A stretch of 37,217 nucleotides of DNA, from NCBI GenBank assembly GCA_011524805.1, contig WTJO01000019.1:1-37217 (forward strand). Direction: 5' to 3'. The number at the start of each line of letters is the position of its first letter. Position 1 is the first letter of the stretch. The position numbers and the translations under genes were made by a program. Positions 24,288 through 33,619 of this stretch are shown here, in pieces. The DNA comes from Alphaproteobacteria bacterium (GTDB lineage: Bacteria; Pseudomonadota; Alphaproteobacteria; Puniceispirillales; Puniceispirillaceae). The notes under the pieces are model-generated. The model was not told the DNA's origin and did no database searches. It saw only the letters and a program-made list of their open reading frames with translations.

Positions 24288-25511
24288 CTAAAGCGAGGCA
24301 AATGCCTGAAGGCCGGTCTGCGCACGCCCAAGAATGAGCGCATGCACATCATGTGTGCCTTCATAGGTATTGACGGTTTCAAGATTCATCATATGGCGCA
24401 TCACATGATATTCTTCGGCAATTCCGTTACCGCCATGCATATCTCTGGCAAGCCGCGCAATATGCAGTGCCTTGCCACAGCTATTGCGCTTGATGAGCGA
24501 GATAAGCTCAGGTGCGCACGCATGCTCATCAAGCATCCGGCCGGCCCGAAGAACCGATTGTAGGCCAATGGCAATTTCTGTCTGCATATCAGCCAGCTTT
24601 AGCTGGATAAGCTGGGTGGCGGCAAGTGGCTTGCCAAACTGTTTGCGCTCAAGCGTGTAGTCTCTGGCAGCATGCCAGCAAAATTCGGCGGCACCAAGCG
24701 CACCCCAGCCAATACCAAACCGTGCCTTGTTCAGACAGCTAAACGGGCCTTTCAGCCCCTGGACATGCGGCAGAATAGCCTCTTCACCAACCTCAACCCC
24801 GTCAAGGCTGATTGAGCCTGTTACAGACGCACGAAGTGATAATTTGCCTTTGATTTTATCTGCGGACAGACCCTTCATGCCCTTTTCCAGAATAAAGCCT
24901 TTAATCTGGTTATCATGGGCGTCTGATTTTGCCCAGATAATGAAAACATCGGCAACAGGCGCATTAGATATCCACATTTTTGAACCTGACAGGCGATAGC
25001 CGGACGCGGTTTTTTCGGCGCGGGTACGCATGCCGGCAGGGTCTGAGCCTGCATCTGCTTCTGTGAGCCCGAAACAGCCTATCATCTCGCCTTTTGCCAG
25101 TTTCGGCAGATATTTCTGTTTCTGTTCTTCTGTGCCAAATGCTTCAATCGGGTGCATGACCAGCGAAGATTGCACACTCAGCATTGAGCGATAGCCTGAA
25201 TCAATCCGCTCAATTGCCCGTGCGACCAGACCATAACTGACATGATTTGCCCCTGCCCCGCCATAGGCCGTATCAACAGTAATGCCTAACAGCCCTCGTT
25301 CACCCATCTCGCGAAAAATCGACAAATCTGTCTTTTCTTCCCGATATGCCTCAATAATGCGAGGTGCCAGATATTCATCTGCATAGCCACGCGCCATATC
25401 CGAGACCATACGCTCTTCTTCAGTAAGCTGGCTTTCCAGACCAAACGGGTCTGCCCAGTCAAATATCGCTTTTTTCGGACGTGTGTTCACATCAGCACTA
25501 ACGCTATCCAT
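24288..25511 (-). CDS. gcdH: Glutaryl-CoA dehydrogenase
   Basis: FAD enzyme that oxidises and decarboxylates glutaryl-CoA to crotonyl-CoA in lysine, tryptophan and glutarate breakdown. In the 407 residues, the acyl-CoA dehydrogenase fold shows FDWADPFGLESQLTEEERMV, CFGLTEADAGSDPAGM, GSKMWISNAPVADVFIIWAK and RKQFGKPLAATQLIQLKLADM. The catalytic Glu384 lies in VNTYEGTHDVHALILGRAQTGLQAF, a signature that separates GcdH from other acyl-CoA dehydrogenases. The start is taken as the second of two ATG codons (25511) because GGAG lies five bases before it, while the first ATG is only two bases away. It is the first gene of a gcdH-CoA-transferase pair. Confidence 0.95.
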   Translation of the reverse strand: MDSVSADVNTRPKKAIFDWADPFGLESQLTEEERMVSDMARGYADEYLAPRIIEAYREEKTDLSIFREMGERGLLGITVDTAYGGAGANHVSYGLVARAIERIDSGYRSMLSVQSSLVMHPIEAFGTEEQKQKYLPKLAKGEMIGCFGLTEADAGSDPAGMRTRAEKTASGYRLSGSKMWISNAPVADVFIIWAKSDAHDNQIKGFILEKGMKGLSADKIKGKLSLRASVTGSISLDGVEVGEEAILPHVQGLKGPFSCLNKARFGIGWGALGAAEFCWHAARDYTLERKQFGKPLAATQLIQLKLADMQTEIAIGLQSVLRAGRMLDEHACAPELISLIKRNSCGKALHIARLARDMHGGNGIAEEYHVMRHMMNLETVNTYEGTHDVHALILGRAQTGLQAFASL

Positions 25512-25649
25512 CATATCTCCAATGCACCAAGGCAGTTATATCGTGTGATTTTGCATCCCATGACAATAGCGTGTTTTCCCGATATATCAAATATCTAATT
25601 GCCAGTTTCAGCAATGCTTCCCGAACTGTAAAAAAATGGGCGGCAAGGG

Positions 25650-26549
25650 TTATTTCTGCGCTACCTTCCCAACTTGCTGGCTTCGCCGCCATAAATACAG
25701 CCCCGAAGCGACGATTAACGCCGCCCCTGACAGGGTTGCCGCATTCGGAATTTCGGCGAAAAACAGAAAGCCCCATATCATCGCAAATACCATTGCAAGA
25801 TAATTCAGAGGTGCAAGCTCAGTTGCTTCTGCCCGCATCAGTGCCTGTATCACACAATAATGACCAAAGCCGCCAAATAGTGACATGCTAGCCATCAGCA
25901 GAATTTCGAAATAGGATTGAGGTGTCTGCCAGATGAAAGGCAGAATGGCGGTGCTGACAACAGCCCCGAAACCGGCCGTATAGAACAGGGTTGTGTTGGC
26001 TGTCTCACCGGGCTTTAACAGACGTGTCAGCACCGAATAGCCAGCATAGCAGGTAGCGGCAAGCATTGGCAGAAAGGCGGCCAGTTCAAAAAATCCTGCC
26101 TCTGGCTGGATGATGATAAGCGCACCCACAAATCCGCCAATCAGGCTGATTATCCGCCTGATACCAATTGTTTCTTTCAGAAACATCACCGCCATCAGGG
26201 TTATAATAACGGGCGCAACCTGAAAAATGGCGGCGACCTTGCCTATCTGCATATAGGAAAGCGAGGTAAAGAAAAAGAACGTTCCGCCAAATAACGCTAT
26301 CGACCGCGCCAGTTGAAGACCAGGCTGTGTAGTGGTTGCCACCTCACCTAACCGGTTGATGAATATCAGCAAAATCAGTATAAACTGGCCTGTATATCGT
26401 GCCCACACCACCTGCATTGGTGGCTGTGCCTGGGATAGATATTTTGCCATTACATCCATGGTAGGAAAGGATATAACCGCAAAAACCATCAACATGATTG
26501 CCACCTGTCTGCTATTCAGGTATCTATCCAGAAAATTAACAAAAAACAT
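25650..26549 (-). CDS. EamA/DMT-family transporter
   Basis: A 299-residue permease of the drug/metabolite transporter superfamily, distinct from the one at 14083. It has ten predicted helices in two EamA repeats. The first begins VAIMLMVFAVISFPTMDVMAKYLSQAQPPMQVVWARYTGQFILI; the second begins FLPMLAATCYAGYSVLTRLL. The MDVMAKYL and VVWARY stretch matches the family subset related to RhaT/S-adenosylmethionine-type carriers, but the substrate is not predictable. The last residues are basic (WRRSQQVGKVAQK). It diverges from the mutase gene across 186 bases. Confidence 0.86.
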   Translation of the reverse strand: MFFVNFLDRYLNSRQVAIMLMVFAVISFPTMDVMAKYLSQAQPPMQVVWARYTGQFILILLIFINRLGEVATTTQPGLQLARSIALFGGTFFFFTSLSYMQIGKVAAIFQVAPVIITLMAVMFLKETIGIRRIISLIGGFVGALIIIQPEAGFFELAAFLPMLAATCYAGYSVLTRLLKPGETANTTLFYTAGFGAVVSTAILPFIWQTPQSYFEILLMASMSLFGGFGHYCVIQALMRAEATELAPLNYLAMVFAMIWGFLFFAEIPNAATLSGAALIVASGLYLWRRSQQVGKVAQK

Positions 26550-26735
26550 GATGTTACTCGTTGTGGCGCTTGCCGCTATCCAGTCATAAAAACAGGTTCG
26601 TCACCTGTCTTTTTATGCTAGGCTGTAGATCAGACATACAGATGGCAAAACAGAAGAATTATAGACTAAGCACATAAAGGCTCGCATTAATCAATGCCTA
26701 ATTTTGAAAATGACAGCCGTAAAGTGGTGAAAAAT

Positions 26736-28928
26736 ATGTCCAAAGATACCGATAAGGAGTTTGAGAAATGGCAGGCTCAGGCGCAAAAAGAGCTGCGTGA
26801 CACGCCACTTTCAGACCATAAAAAGGGAACGCTGGAAGGTATTGATATACAGCCGCTCTATACCGAAGCTGACCTTGACGGGCTGGCACATCTTAACACT
26901 CTGCCAGGTCAGGCACCCTATTTGCGGGGGCCACGTGCAACCATGTATACTGGCCGGCCATGGACCATCCGCCAATATGCAGGCTTTTCGACAGCATCAG
27001 AAACAAACAGATTCTTCAAATCAGCATTGGAGGCTGGCCAGAAAGGCCTGTCTGTTGCGTTTGATCTGGCCACGCACAGAGGATATGATTCAGACCATCC
27101 ACGCGTCTCGGGCGATGTTGGCAAGGCAGGCGTTGCGATAGATAGCGTTGAAGATATGAAACAGCTATTTGATGGCATACCGCTTGACAGGATGAGCGTT
27201 TCTATGACCATGAATGGCGCTGTTCTGCCAGTATTGGCTGCTTTCATTGTCGCAGGTGAAGAACAGGGCGTATCACAGGCACAGCTATCTGGCACTATCC
27301 AGAATGATATTCTGAAAGAATTTATGGTGCGCAACACCTATATCTATCCGCCAGAACCATCCATGCGGATTGTGGCCGATATTATTGCCCACACAGCAGA
27401 GCATATGCCGAAATTCAATTCGATTTCTATTTCCGGCTATCATATGCAGGAAGCAGGTGCCAATCTGGTTCAGGAACTGGCCTATACCCTGTCTGACGGT
27501 CTTGCCTATGTTCAGGCTGCAAAAGATGCCGGGCTGGATGTAGATAGCTTCGCCCCGCGCCTGTCATTCTTTTTCTGCATTGGCATGAATTTGTTTATGG
27601 AAGCATCAAAATTGCGTGCCGCCCGCTATCTATGGGCACGCTGGATGGAAAAGCTGTTCCAGCCATCTGACCCGCGCTCGCTTATGCTGAGGACGCATTG
27701 CCAGACATCTGGTGCCAGCCTAGCAGAACAGGACCCCTATAATAATGTTATCCGCACTACCATAGAGGCACTTGCCGCAACCCTTGGCGGCACCCAGTCA
27801 CTGCACACAAATTCATTTGATGAGGCGATTGCCCTGCCTACGCCATTCTCGGCGAGAATTGCCAGAAATACACAGCTTATCCTGCAACATGAAGCAGGAA
27901 TTACAGATACTGTCGACCCGCTGGCTGGCTCGTATTATGTAGAGACTCTGACCGCAGAGATGATCGAAAAAGCAGACCAGCTTATGACCGAAATTCACGA
28001 GATGGGCGGCATGATTAACGCTGTGCAGGATGGGCTTCCAAAGCGTGAAATCGAAAAGATGGCTACCATCCGTCAGGCAAAAATAGATTCAGCAGACACC
28101 GTGATTGTAGGCGTGAATAAATACCAGCCAGAAGAAGACGCAGCTGTGGATATTCTGGAAATAGATAATCAGGCTGTCCGCACAGAACAGATAGACAAGC
28201 TAGGTGCAATCAGATCAAAACGCGACGATGCGCGCGTTACAGACAGGCTGGCGGCGCTGGAGACTGGCGCAGGCAGCACAGGGCAAAATTTGCTGGCGCT
28301 AAGCATTGATGCGATGCGCGAGCGTGCAACTGTGGGCGAAGTATCAGATGCGCTGGAACGTGCCTTTGGCAGATATAAGGCCACCCCTGAACTGGTAACA
28401 GGGGTATATGAGTCACATTTTGGCGAAGCAGACCAGCTGGCCAGCATCAGAGAGTCACTTAACGCTTTCAGAGCTGAATCAGATGGCGAGGCACCTGTGC
28501 TGTATCTCGCAAAACTTGGCCAGGACGGCCATGACAGAGGCGCCAAGGTTATCGCCAGCGCCTTTAGCGATTTTGGTGTTGACGTAAGGGTCGGCGATCT
28601 GTTCGAAACCCCGACAGAGGCAGCCGGCACTGCGCTTGAGCTTGGCGCGCATATTATCGGTGTATCCTCCCTTGCAGCAGGTCACAAGACCTTACTGCCA
28701 GAACTGATCACCGAGCTGAAAGCGCAGGGCGCAGAGGATATTATGGTGATTTGTGGCGGCATTATCCCGCAACAGGATTATCAGTTCCTGTATGATGCAG
28801 GTGTGGCAGCTATTTTTGGCCCCGGCACCGCGATTCCCGAGGCAGCCTGTCAGACCATTGATAAGGCCACAGAAAATCTGCGCAGAATGCATAATTACAG
28901 GCAGGCCAGACTTGAATCATCTGGCTAG
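26736..28928 (+). CDS. Methylmalonyl-CoA mutase (large, B12-dependent)
   Basis: Converts (R)-methylmalonyl-CoA to succinyl-CoA, joining odd-chain fatty acid, branched-chain amino acid and propionate breakdown to the TCA cycle. The single 730-residue chain has the CoA-binding TIM barrel (YLRGPRATMYTGRPWTIRQYAGF, SVAFDLATHRGYDSDHPRV, MNGAVLPVLAAFIVAGEEQG, ISGYHMQEAGA). The C-terminal cobalamin domain has LGQDGHDRGAKV with His599 as the cobalt ligand. This matches the homodimeric form; no small subunit or meaB chaperone gene is adjacent. ATG 26736 (MSKDTDKEFEKW) has GTGGTGA five bases before it; an ATG at 26694 would add 14 residues without a good ribosome site. Confidence 0.95.
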   Translation: MSKDTDKEFEKWQAQAQKELRDTPLSDHKKGTLEGIDIQPLYTEADLDGLAHLNTLPGQAPYLRGPRATMYTGRPWTIRQYAGFSTASETNRFFKSALEAGQKGLSVAFDLATHRGYDSDHPRVSGDVGKAGVAIDSVEDMKQLFDGIPLDRMSVSMTMNGAVLPVLAAFIVAGEEQGVSQAQLSGTIQNDILKEFMVRNTYIYPPEPSMRIVADIIAHTAEHMPKFNSISISGYHMQEAGANLVQELAYTLSDGLAYVQAAKDAGLDVDSFAPRLSFFFCIGMNLFMEASKLRAARYLWARWMEKLFQPSDPRSLMLRTHCQTSGASLAEQDPYNNVIRTTIEALAATLGGTQSLHTNSFDEAIALPTPFSARIARNTQLILQHEAGITDTVDPLAGSYYVETLTAEMIEKADQLMTEIHEMGGMINAVQDGLPKREIEKMATIRQAKIDSADTVIVGVNKYQPEEDAAVDILEIDNQAVRTEQIDKLGAIRSKRDDARVTDRLAALETGAGSTGQNLLALSIDAMRERATVGEVSDALERAFGRYKATPELVTGVYESHFGEADQLASIRESLNAFRAESDGEAPVLYLAKLGQDGHDRGAKVIASAFSDFGVDVRVGDLFETPTEAAGTALELGAHIIGVSSLAAGHKTLLPELITELKAQGAEDIMVICGGIIPQQDYQFLYDAGVAAIFGPGTAIPEAACQTIDKATENLRRMHNYRQARLESSG

Positions 28929-28964
28929 CTTTCTCTGTTTGGTAAGCTGGTTCCTTTAGTGCGG

Positions 28965-30632
28965 TTACGCCTTGCCACTTATCTCAGAGAGTGATCTGGC
29001 AGGGGTAATGGCCTCAACAGAAATATCAAGCTCGATAACACCGCCTGTCTCAGAATTATTCACAGCCTCAAAGGCGGCGGCAAATTCTGTTGTTGTGCTG
29101 ACCTTCTTGCCAGCCAGACCATAGGCGTTAGCGACAGCCACAAAATCAGGATTCTCAAGACTAGTGCCAGAGATTCTGCCCGGATAGTCGCGTTCCTGAT
29201 GCATTCTGATTGTGCCGTATGAACCATTATTCAGCACAATGATAATGATTTTAGCCCCTGCCTGTTTTGCCGTGCCAAGCTCGGCTATGCCCATCTGGAT
29301 ATCACCATCACCGGCAAAACAGACCACCTGTCTGCCCGGATGTGCAAGCGAGGCCGCAATCGCCGCAGGCAGGCCATAGCCCATCGCCCCTGACTGAGGT
29401 GCAAGCAGACGCTGTTTTGCGCCATAGCTGAAGACTTTATTTGGCCAGAGAGCGAAATTGCCAGCCCCGTTGGTAATGATCACATCCTCATCCAGATGGG
29501 TTTGAAGCCAGCCCATCACAGCCGACATATCAACCGGGCTATTCTGGGCGCGCGGACGAAGCGAGCTTTCATAATCTGAACGCGCATCTGACAGCCATTT
29601 CTGTTTTGCCTCAATATGCTGGTTATCAATTTCAAGAGAGGTTAACGCATGGGCAAGCTGGTTCGGCCCCGCATGAAGGCTAAGTGCCGGCTGATAGATT
29701 TTGCCAAGTTCCCTGTCACAGGGATGGATATGGATAATTTTCTGCGCCGGATAGGGTACATCAAACAGCGTCCAAGCTTTGGTGGTAGCTTCGCCAAACC
29801 GCGCATTAATCGCCAGAATGACATCTGCCTCCTTCAGGCGGCGCTCAACGCCTGCTGCCATGCCAACTCCGGCATCTCCGATATAACATGGATGCGTATT
29901 ATCAAATACATCATGATAGCGAAATACAGCAGACACAGGAATATGATTGCGTTCTGCAAAATCCTGCAGGGCTGATTTTGCACTATCCTGCCAATAGCTA
30001 CCCCCTGCCAGAATCAGCGGCTGTTTTGCTTCTGCCAGCATCTTGCCTGCCTCTGCTAGTGCCTGCATATCTGTTGCTGGCTCCGGCACGCTCATTGGCT
30101 GAACTGCGGGGGCATCTGTAAGCTGTATCAGCATATCTTCCGGCAGGGCAATCACCACAGGCCCCGGCCGGCCTGACAGCGCGATATGCCATGCCCGCGC
30201 CACAATTTCGGATACGCGGCTTGCATCATCAATTTCTATTGCCCATTTTGCAACCGTGCCAAACATCGCCTTATAGTCAATTTCCTGAAAGGCTTCTCTT
30301 GCCTTGTCACCAACAGCCACCTGCCCGACAAACAAGATCATTGGCGAGCTATCCTGCATAGCCGAATGTACGCCGATAGAGCCATTTGTTGCCCCCGGCC
30401 CACGTGTTACAAAACAGATGCCGGGCGTGCCAGTCAGCTTGCCCCATGCAGAGGCCGCAAAGCTGGCTGCACTCTCATGACGGCACAGGGTGAAATTGAT
30501 ACTGGCATCATAGAGCGCATCCAGCACCGCAAGATATGATTCCCCCGGCACGCCAAAACAGGTTGTAACGCCCAGATTCTGCAATGATCTGACCAGTAGC
30601 TCGCCACCAGTAAGGCTGTTTGTTTCCGGCAT
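28965..30632 (-). CDS. Thiamine-diphosphate-dependent enzyme, acetolactate-synthase-like
   Basis: A TPP enzyme of the large-subunit acetolactate synthase superfamily, 555 residues. The N-terminal PYR domain has GVTTCFGVPGESYLAVLDAL and RHESAASFAASAWGKLTG with Glu53, which activates the cofactor, then VTRGPGATNGSIGVHSAMQDSSPMILFVGQV. The central FAD/DHS-like domain follows (PEPATDMQALAEAGKMLAEAKQPLILAGG). The PP domain holds the metal- and diphosphate-binding GDGDIQMGIAELGTAKQAGAKIIIIVLNNGSYGTI. No regulatory small subunit (ilvH) is nearby, so a catabolic or oxalyl/glyoxylate-type role is as possible as valine synthesis. GGAGAG lies before ATG 30632. It converges on the mutase gene. Confidence 0.88.
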   Translation of the reverse strand: MPETNSLTGGELLVRSLQNLGVTTCFGVPGESYLAVLDALYDASINFTLCRHESAASFAASAWGKLTGTPGICFVTRGPGATNGSIGVHSAMQDSSPMILFVGQVAVGDKAREAFQEIDYKAMFGTVAKWAIEIDDASRVSEIVARAWHIALSGRPGPVVIALPEDMLIQLTDAPAVQPMSVPEPATDMQALAEAGKMLAEAKQPLILAGGSYWQDSAKSALQDFAERNHIPVSAVFRYHDVFDNTHPCYIGDAGVGMAAGVERRLKEADVILAINARFGEATTKAWTLFDVPYPAQKIIHIHPCDRELGKIYQPALSLHAGPNQLAHALTSLEIDNQHIEAKQKWLSDARSDYESSLRPRAQNSPVDMSAVMGWLQTHLDEDVIITNGAGNFALWPNKVFSYGAKQRLLAPQSGAMGYGLPAAIAASLAHPGRQVVCFAGDGDIQMGIAELGTAKQAGAKIIIIVLNNGSYGTIRMHQERDYPGRISGTSLENPDFVAVANAYGLAGKKVSTTTEFAAAFEAVNNSETGGVIELDISVEAITPARSLSEISGKA

Positions 30633-30947
30633 TATATTCTCTCCCCCTGCGTCACGCGCCGCATCAAATATAGGGCGGCATCTGACCTGCTTGTGTCAAG
30701 AATACCGAAAAGCAGGCAACACTCAACCTATAAAACGGTTTTTCTATGCTACTTGAATTTATCAATGCGGCTTCTTACATACACAATATGAAGATGCTGT
30801 ATCTGATAGGTGCTTGAAAGATGAAGGCATGCGCGGACAGTATTGGCAGTCAGGGCGCCTGTTTAGGGCCTGCCGCCCCTTAGATAATATCGCGATGCGT
30901 CTCGCCAGTTTCGGGGGACAGCGCGCACAATATAAGGAGCAAGATAG
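30633..30947 (+). promoter_or_regulatory. Intergenic region upstream of clpB with candidate heat-shock boxes
   Basis: A 315-base gap between the divergent TPP-enzyme gene and clpB. Two CTTGAA boxes, typical of sigma32 -35 elements, occur at 30752-30757 and 30813-30818. The first is followed after 16 bases by CTTACAT, a partial match to the CCCCAT-type -10 element. I found no good -10 for the second. A strong AAGGAG precedes the clpB ATG by nine bases. No gene or terminator is visible elsewhere in the gap. Confidence 0.4.
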
Positions 30948-33572
30948 ATGAATAGTGAACAGCTTACCGCATCATTACGACAAATCATTTCGGCTGCCCA
31001 GTCACAGGCAATTGCGAACCAGAACCCGCAACTGGCCGACCTGCATATCCTGTCTGCCCTGCTGGAGGATGAAGCCCAGACCGCAGCCCGTCTGCTATCC
31101 CGTGCCGGTGGCAATCTAGAAGCAATTAGCTCAGATACGGAAGATTCGATATCCAAACTCGTTCAGGTATCAGGCAACAGCACAGCCGAATTGCGGGTAG
31201 ACACCGAATTACTGCGTGTATTGAACACAGCAGAAAGCTATGCCAAACAGCGCAAAGACAGTTTTGTGTCAACAGATGCGCTTGTGATGGCACTTGTCGC
31301 CAGCACAGGCAAGGTAGGCAAAATTCTTAGCAATGCAGGCGTTAAGGCCAATGCCCTTGAAGCGGCGATAGACGAATTTCGCAAAGGCCGTACAATTGAT
31401 AGCGATCATGGAGACGAGTTGATGGATAGTCTGGCCAAATTTTCGGCCGACCTGACCGCAGATGCGATGCGCGGCAAGCTTGACCCTGTTATTGGCAGAG
31501 ATGAAGAAGTAAGACGCACAATCCAGATACTTGCACGCCGCACCAAAAACAATCCTATTTTAATAGGTGTGCCGGGGGTTGGCAAAACTGCCATTGCCGA
31601 GGGGCTGGCACAGCGTATTGTCAATAAGGATGTGCCAGAAGCCCTGCAGAATAAGCGCCTGCTCAGCCTTGATCTTGGCGCGCTGGTTGCTGGCGCGAAA
31701 TATCGCGGCGAATTTGAAGAGCGGCTTAAGGCCATATTAGATGAAATCGAACAGGCAGATGGCGAGATTATTCTGTTTATTGACGAAATGCACCAGCTGG
31801 TTGGTGCCGGCAAAACAGAAGGTGCGATGGATGCTTCAAACCTGTTAAAACCTGCCTTGGCGCGAGGCCAGCTTCACTGTATCGGCGCAACAACACTGGA
31901 TGAATATCGCAAACATGTCGAAAAAGATGCTGCTCTTACCAGACGCTTCCAGCCTGTCTTTGTAGATGAGCCATCTGTAGAGGATACGATTTTCATCTTG
32001 CGCGGGCTGAAAGAAAAATACGAACTTCATCACGGTATCAGAATTACCGATGAAGCACTGGTATCTGCTGCCCAGCTATCTCACCGTTATATTAACGACA
32101 GGTTCCTGCCAGACAAGGCGATAGATGTGGTTGACGAAGCAGCCAGCCATATCCGTATCCGTTCTGACAGCAAACCAGAAGCACTAGACAAAATAGACCG
32201 CCAGCTTATGCAGTTGAGGATTGAGCAGACAGCGCTGATGCGTGAAAATCAGGGCGATGCCAACACAACGCGGCTTGAGCAGATTCAGGCTGATATTAAA
32301 ACAGCTGAACAGGAATCAGAACAGCTTGCGAGCCAGTGGCAGGCTGTCAAACAGCTGATGGCAGAGGTAAAGACACTTCAGCAGCAGATAGATGATGCAC
32401 GTCACAATCTGGACGTCTCACAGCGCGAAGGCAATCTTGAGCGCGCCGCCGAGCTGACCTATGCGGTTCTGCCGGAACTTAGCACCTCGCTTGAAAAGGC
32501 AAAAGCAGAGCTATCAGACACAGAGCTGGCAGATGAACAGGTTGCCGCCCGCCATATCGCACAGGTCATCAGCCAGTGGACAGGTATTCCAGTTGATAAA
32601 ATGACCGCAGGCGAGCAGGGACATCTGCTAGCGATGGAAGCTATTCTGGCACAGCGTGTTGTTGGCCAGACAGAGGCTATTGCCAGCATATCAAACGCTG
32701 TCAGACGTGCCCGTGCAGGTTTGAATGACCCGAACCAGCCTATGGGCAGCTTTCTGTTCCTTGGCCCCACAGGGGTAGGTAAAACAGAACTGGCCAAGGC
32801 GCTGGCCGGCTTTCTGTTTGATAATGATGACGCCATCTTGCGCCTTGATATGTCGGAATATATGGAAAAACATTCTGTATCCCGCCTGATTGGCGCTCCG
32901 CCCGGCTATGTTGGCTATGATGAAGGTGGCGCGCTTACCGAAGCTGTGAGGCGCAGGCCCTATCAGGTGGTCTTGTTTGACGAAATTGAAAAGGCGCATC
33001 CTGATATATTCAATATTATGCTTCAGCTGCTAGATGACGGGCATCTGACAGACTCGCAAGGCAGACATGTTGATTTCAGAAATACGATCATTCTAATGAC
33101 GTCAAATCTGGGCGCAGAGGCTTTGCTTGAACTTGGCGATGAAGACGATGTCGAGCTGGCAAGGCCGCAGGTAACAGAGCAGGTTGAAGCAGCATTCAGG
33201 CCAGAATTTCTGAACCGTCTGGATGGACAGCTTCTGTTCAAACGGCTGTCAAGGGAGCATATGGGGAATATTGTTGCCATCCAGCTTGAAAGGCTGAAAG
33301 CACGCCTTGCCGAAAAAGGCTTCGGGCTTGACATTAGCGATAAGGCAATTGGCTGGCTGGCAGAAAAAGGATATGACCCGCGTTTTGGGGCACGCCCGCT
33401 AAAACGTGTTATCCAGACAGAATTACAAGACAAGCTGGCAACTGCTATCCTTGACAAATCAGTAGATAGCTCTCATCCTATAGTTGTGGAGTACACAGAG
33501 GTACCAGAGGGACTGTTTATTTCGTCTGGAAATAACCAGAACAGTCAAGGCAAAGACAGGCAGGCTTCCTAG
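30948..33572 (+). CDS. clpB: ClpB disaggregase (Hsp100)
   Basis: Hexameric AAA+ chaperone that pulls proteins out of aggregates together with DnaK. In the 874 residues, an N-terminal Clp-N domain (1-150) precedes AAA-1 with Walker A GVPGVGKT (207-214) and Walker B LFIDEMHQLVGAG. A long coiled-coil middle domain (about 405-530; DKIDRQLMQLRIEQTALM...) is specific to ClpB and excludes ClpA or ClpC. AAA-2 has GPTGVGKT (606-613), DMSEYMEKHSVSRLIGAPPGYVGYDEGG and LFDEIEKAHPDIFNIMLQLLDDG. The C-terminal domain ends with an unusual polar tail (NNQNSQGKDRQAS). The gene is followed by an exported protein gene 47 bases on. Confidence 0.97.
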   Translation: MNSEQLTASLRQIISAAQSQAIANQNPQLADLHILSALLEDEAQTAARLLSRAGGNLEAISSDTEDSISKLVQVSGNSTAELRVDTELLRVLNTAESYAKQRKDSFVSTDALVMALVASTGKVGKILSNAGVKANALEAAIDEFRKGRTIDSDHGDELMDSLAKFSADLTADAMRGKLDPVIGRDEEVRRTIQILARRTKNNPILIGVPGVGKTAIAEGLAQRIVNKDVPEALQNKRLLSLDLGALVAGAKYRGEFEERLKAILDEIEQADGEIILFIDEMHQLVGAGKTEGAMDASNLLKPALARGQLHCIGATTLDEYRKHVEKDAALTRRFQPVFVDEPSVEDTIFILRGLKEKYELHHGIRITDEALVSAAQLSHRYINDRFLPDKAIDVVDEAASHIRIRSDSKPEALDKIDRQLMQLRIEQTALMRENQGDANTTRLEQIQADIKTAEQESEQLASQWQAVKQLMAEVKTLQQQIDDARHNLDVSQREGNLERAAELTYAVLPELSTSLEKAKAELSDTELADEQVAARHIAQVISQWTGIPVDKMTAGEQGHLLAMEAILAQRVVGQTEAIASISNAVRRARAGLNDPNQPMGSFLFLGPTGVGKTELAKALAGFLFDNDDAILRLDMSEYMEKHSVSRLIGAPPGYVGYDEGGALTEAVRRRPYQVVLFDEIEKAHPDIFNIMLQLLDDGHLTDSQGRHVDFRNTIILMTSNLGAEALLELGDEDDVELARPQVTEQVEAAFRPEFLNRLDGQLLFKRLSREHMGNIVAIQLERLKARLAEKGFGLDISDKAIGWLAEKGYDPRFGARPLKRVIQTELQDKLATAILDKSVDSSHPIVVEYTEVPEGLFISSGNNQNSQGKDRQAS

Positions 33573-33619
33573 ATAAACAGTGCCCTGACACAGCGCCTTC
33601 ATTCAGGAGAATTTTAGCG

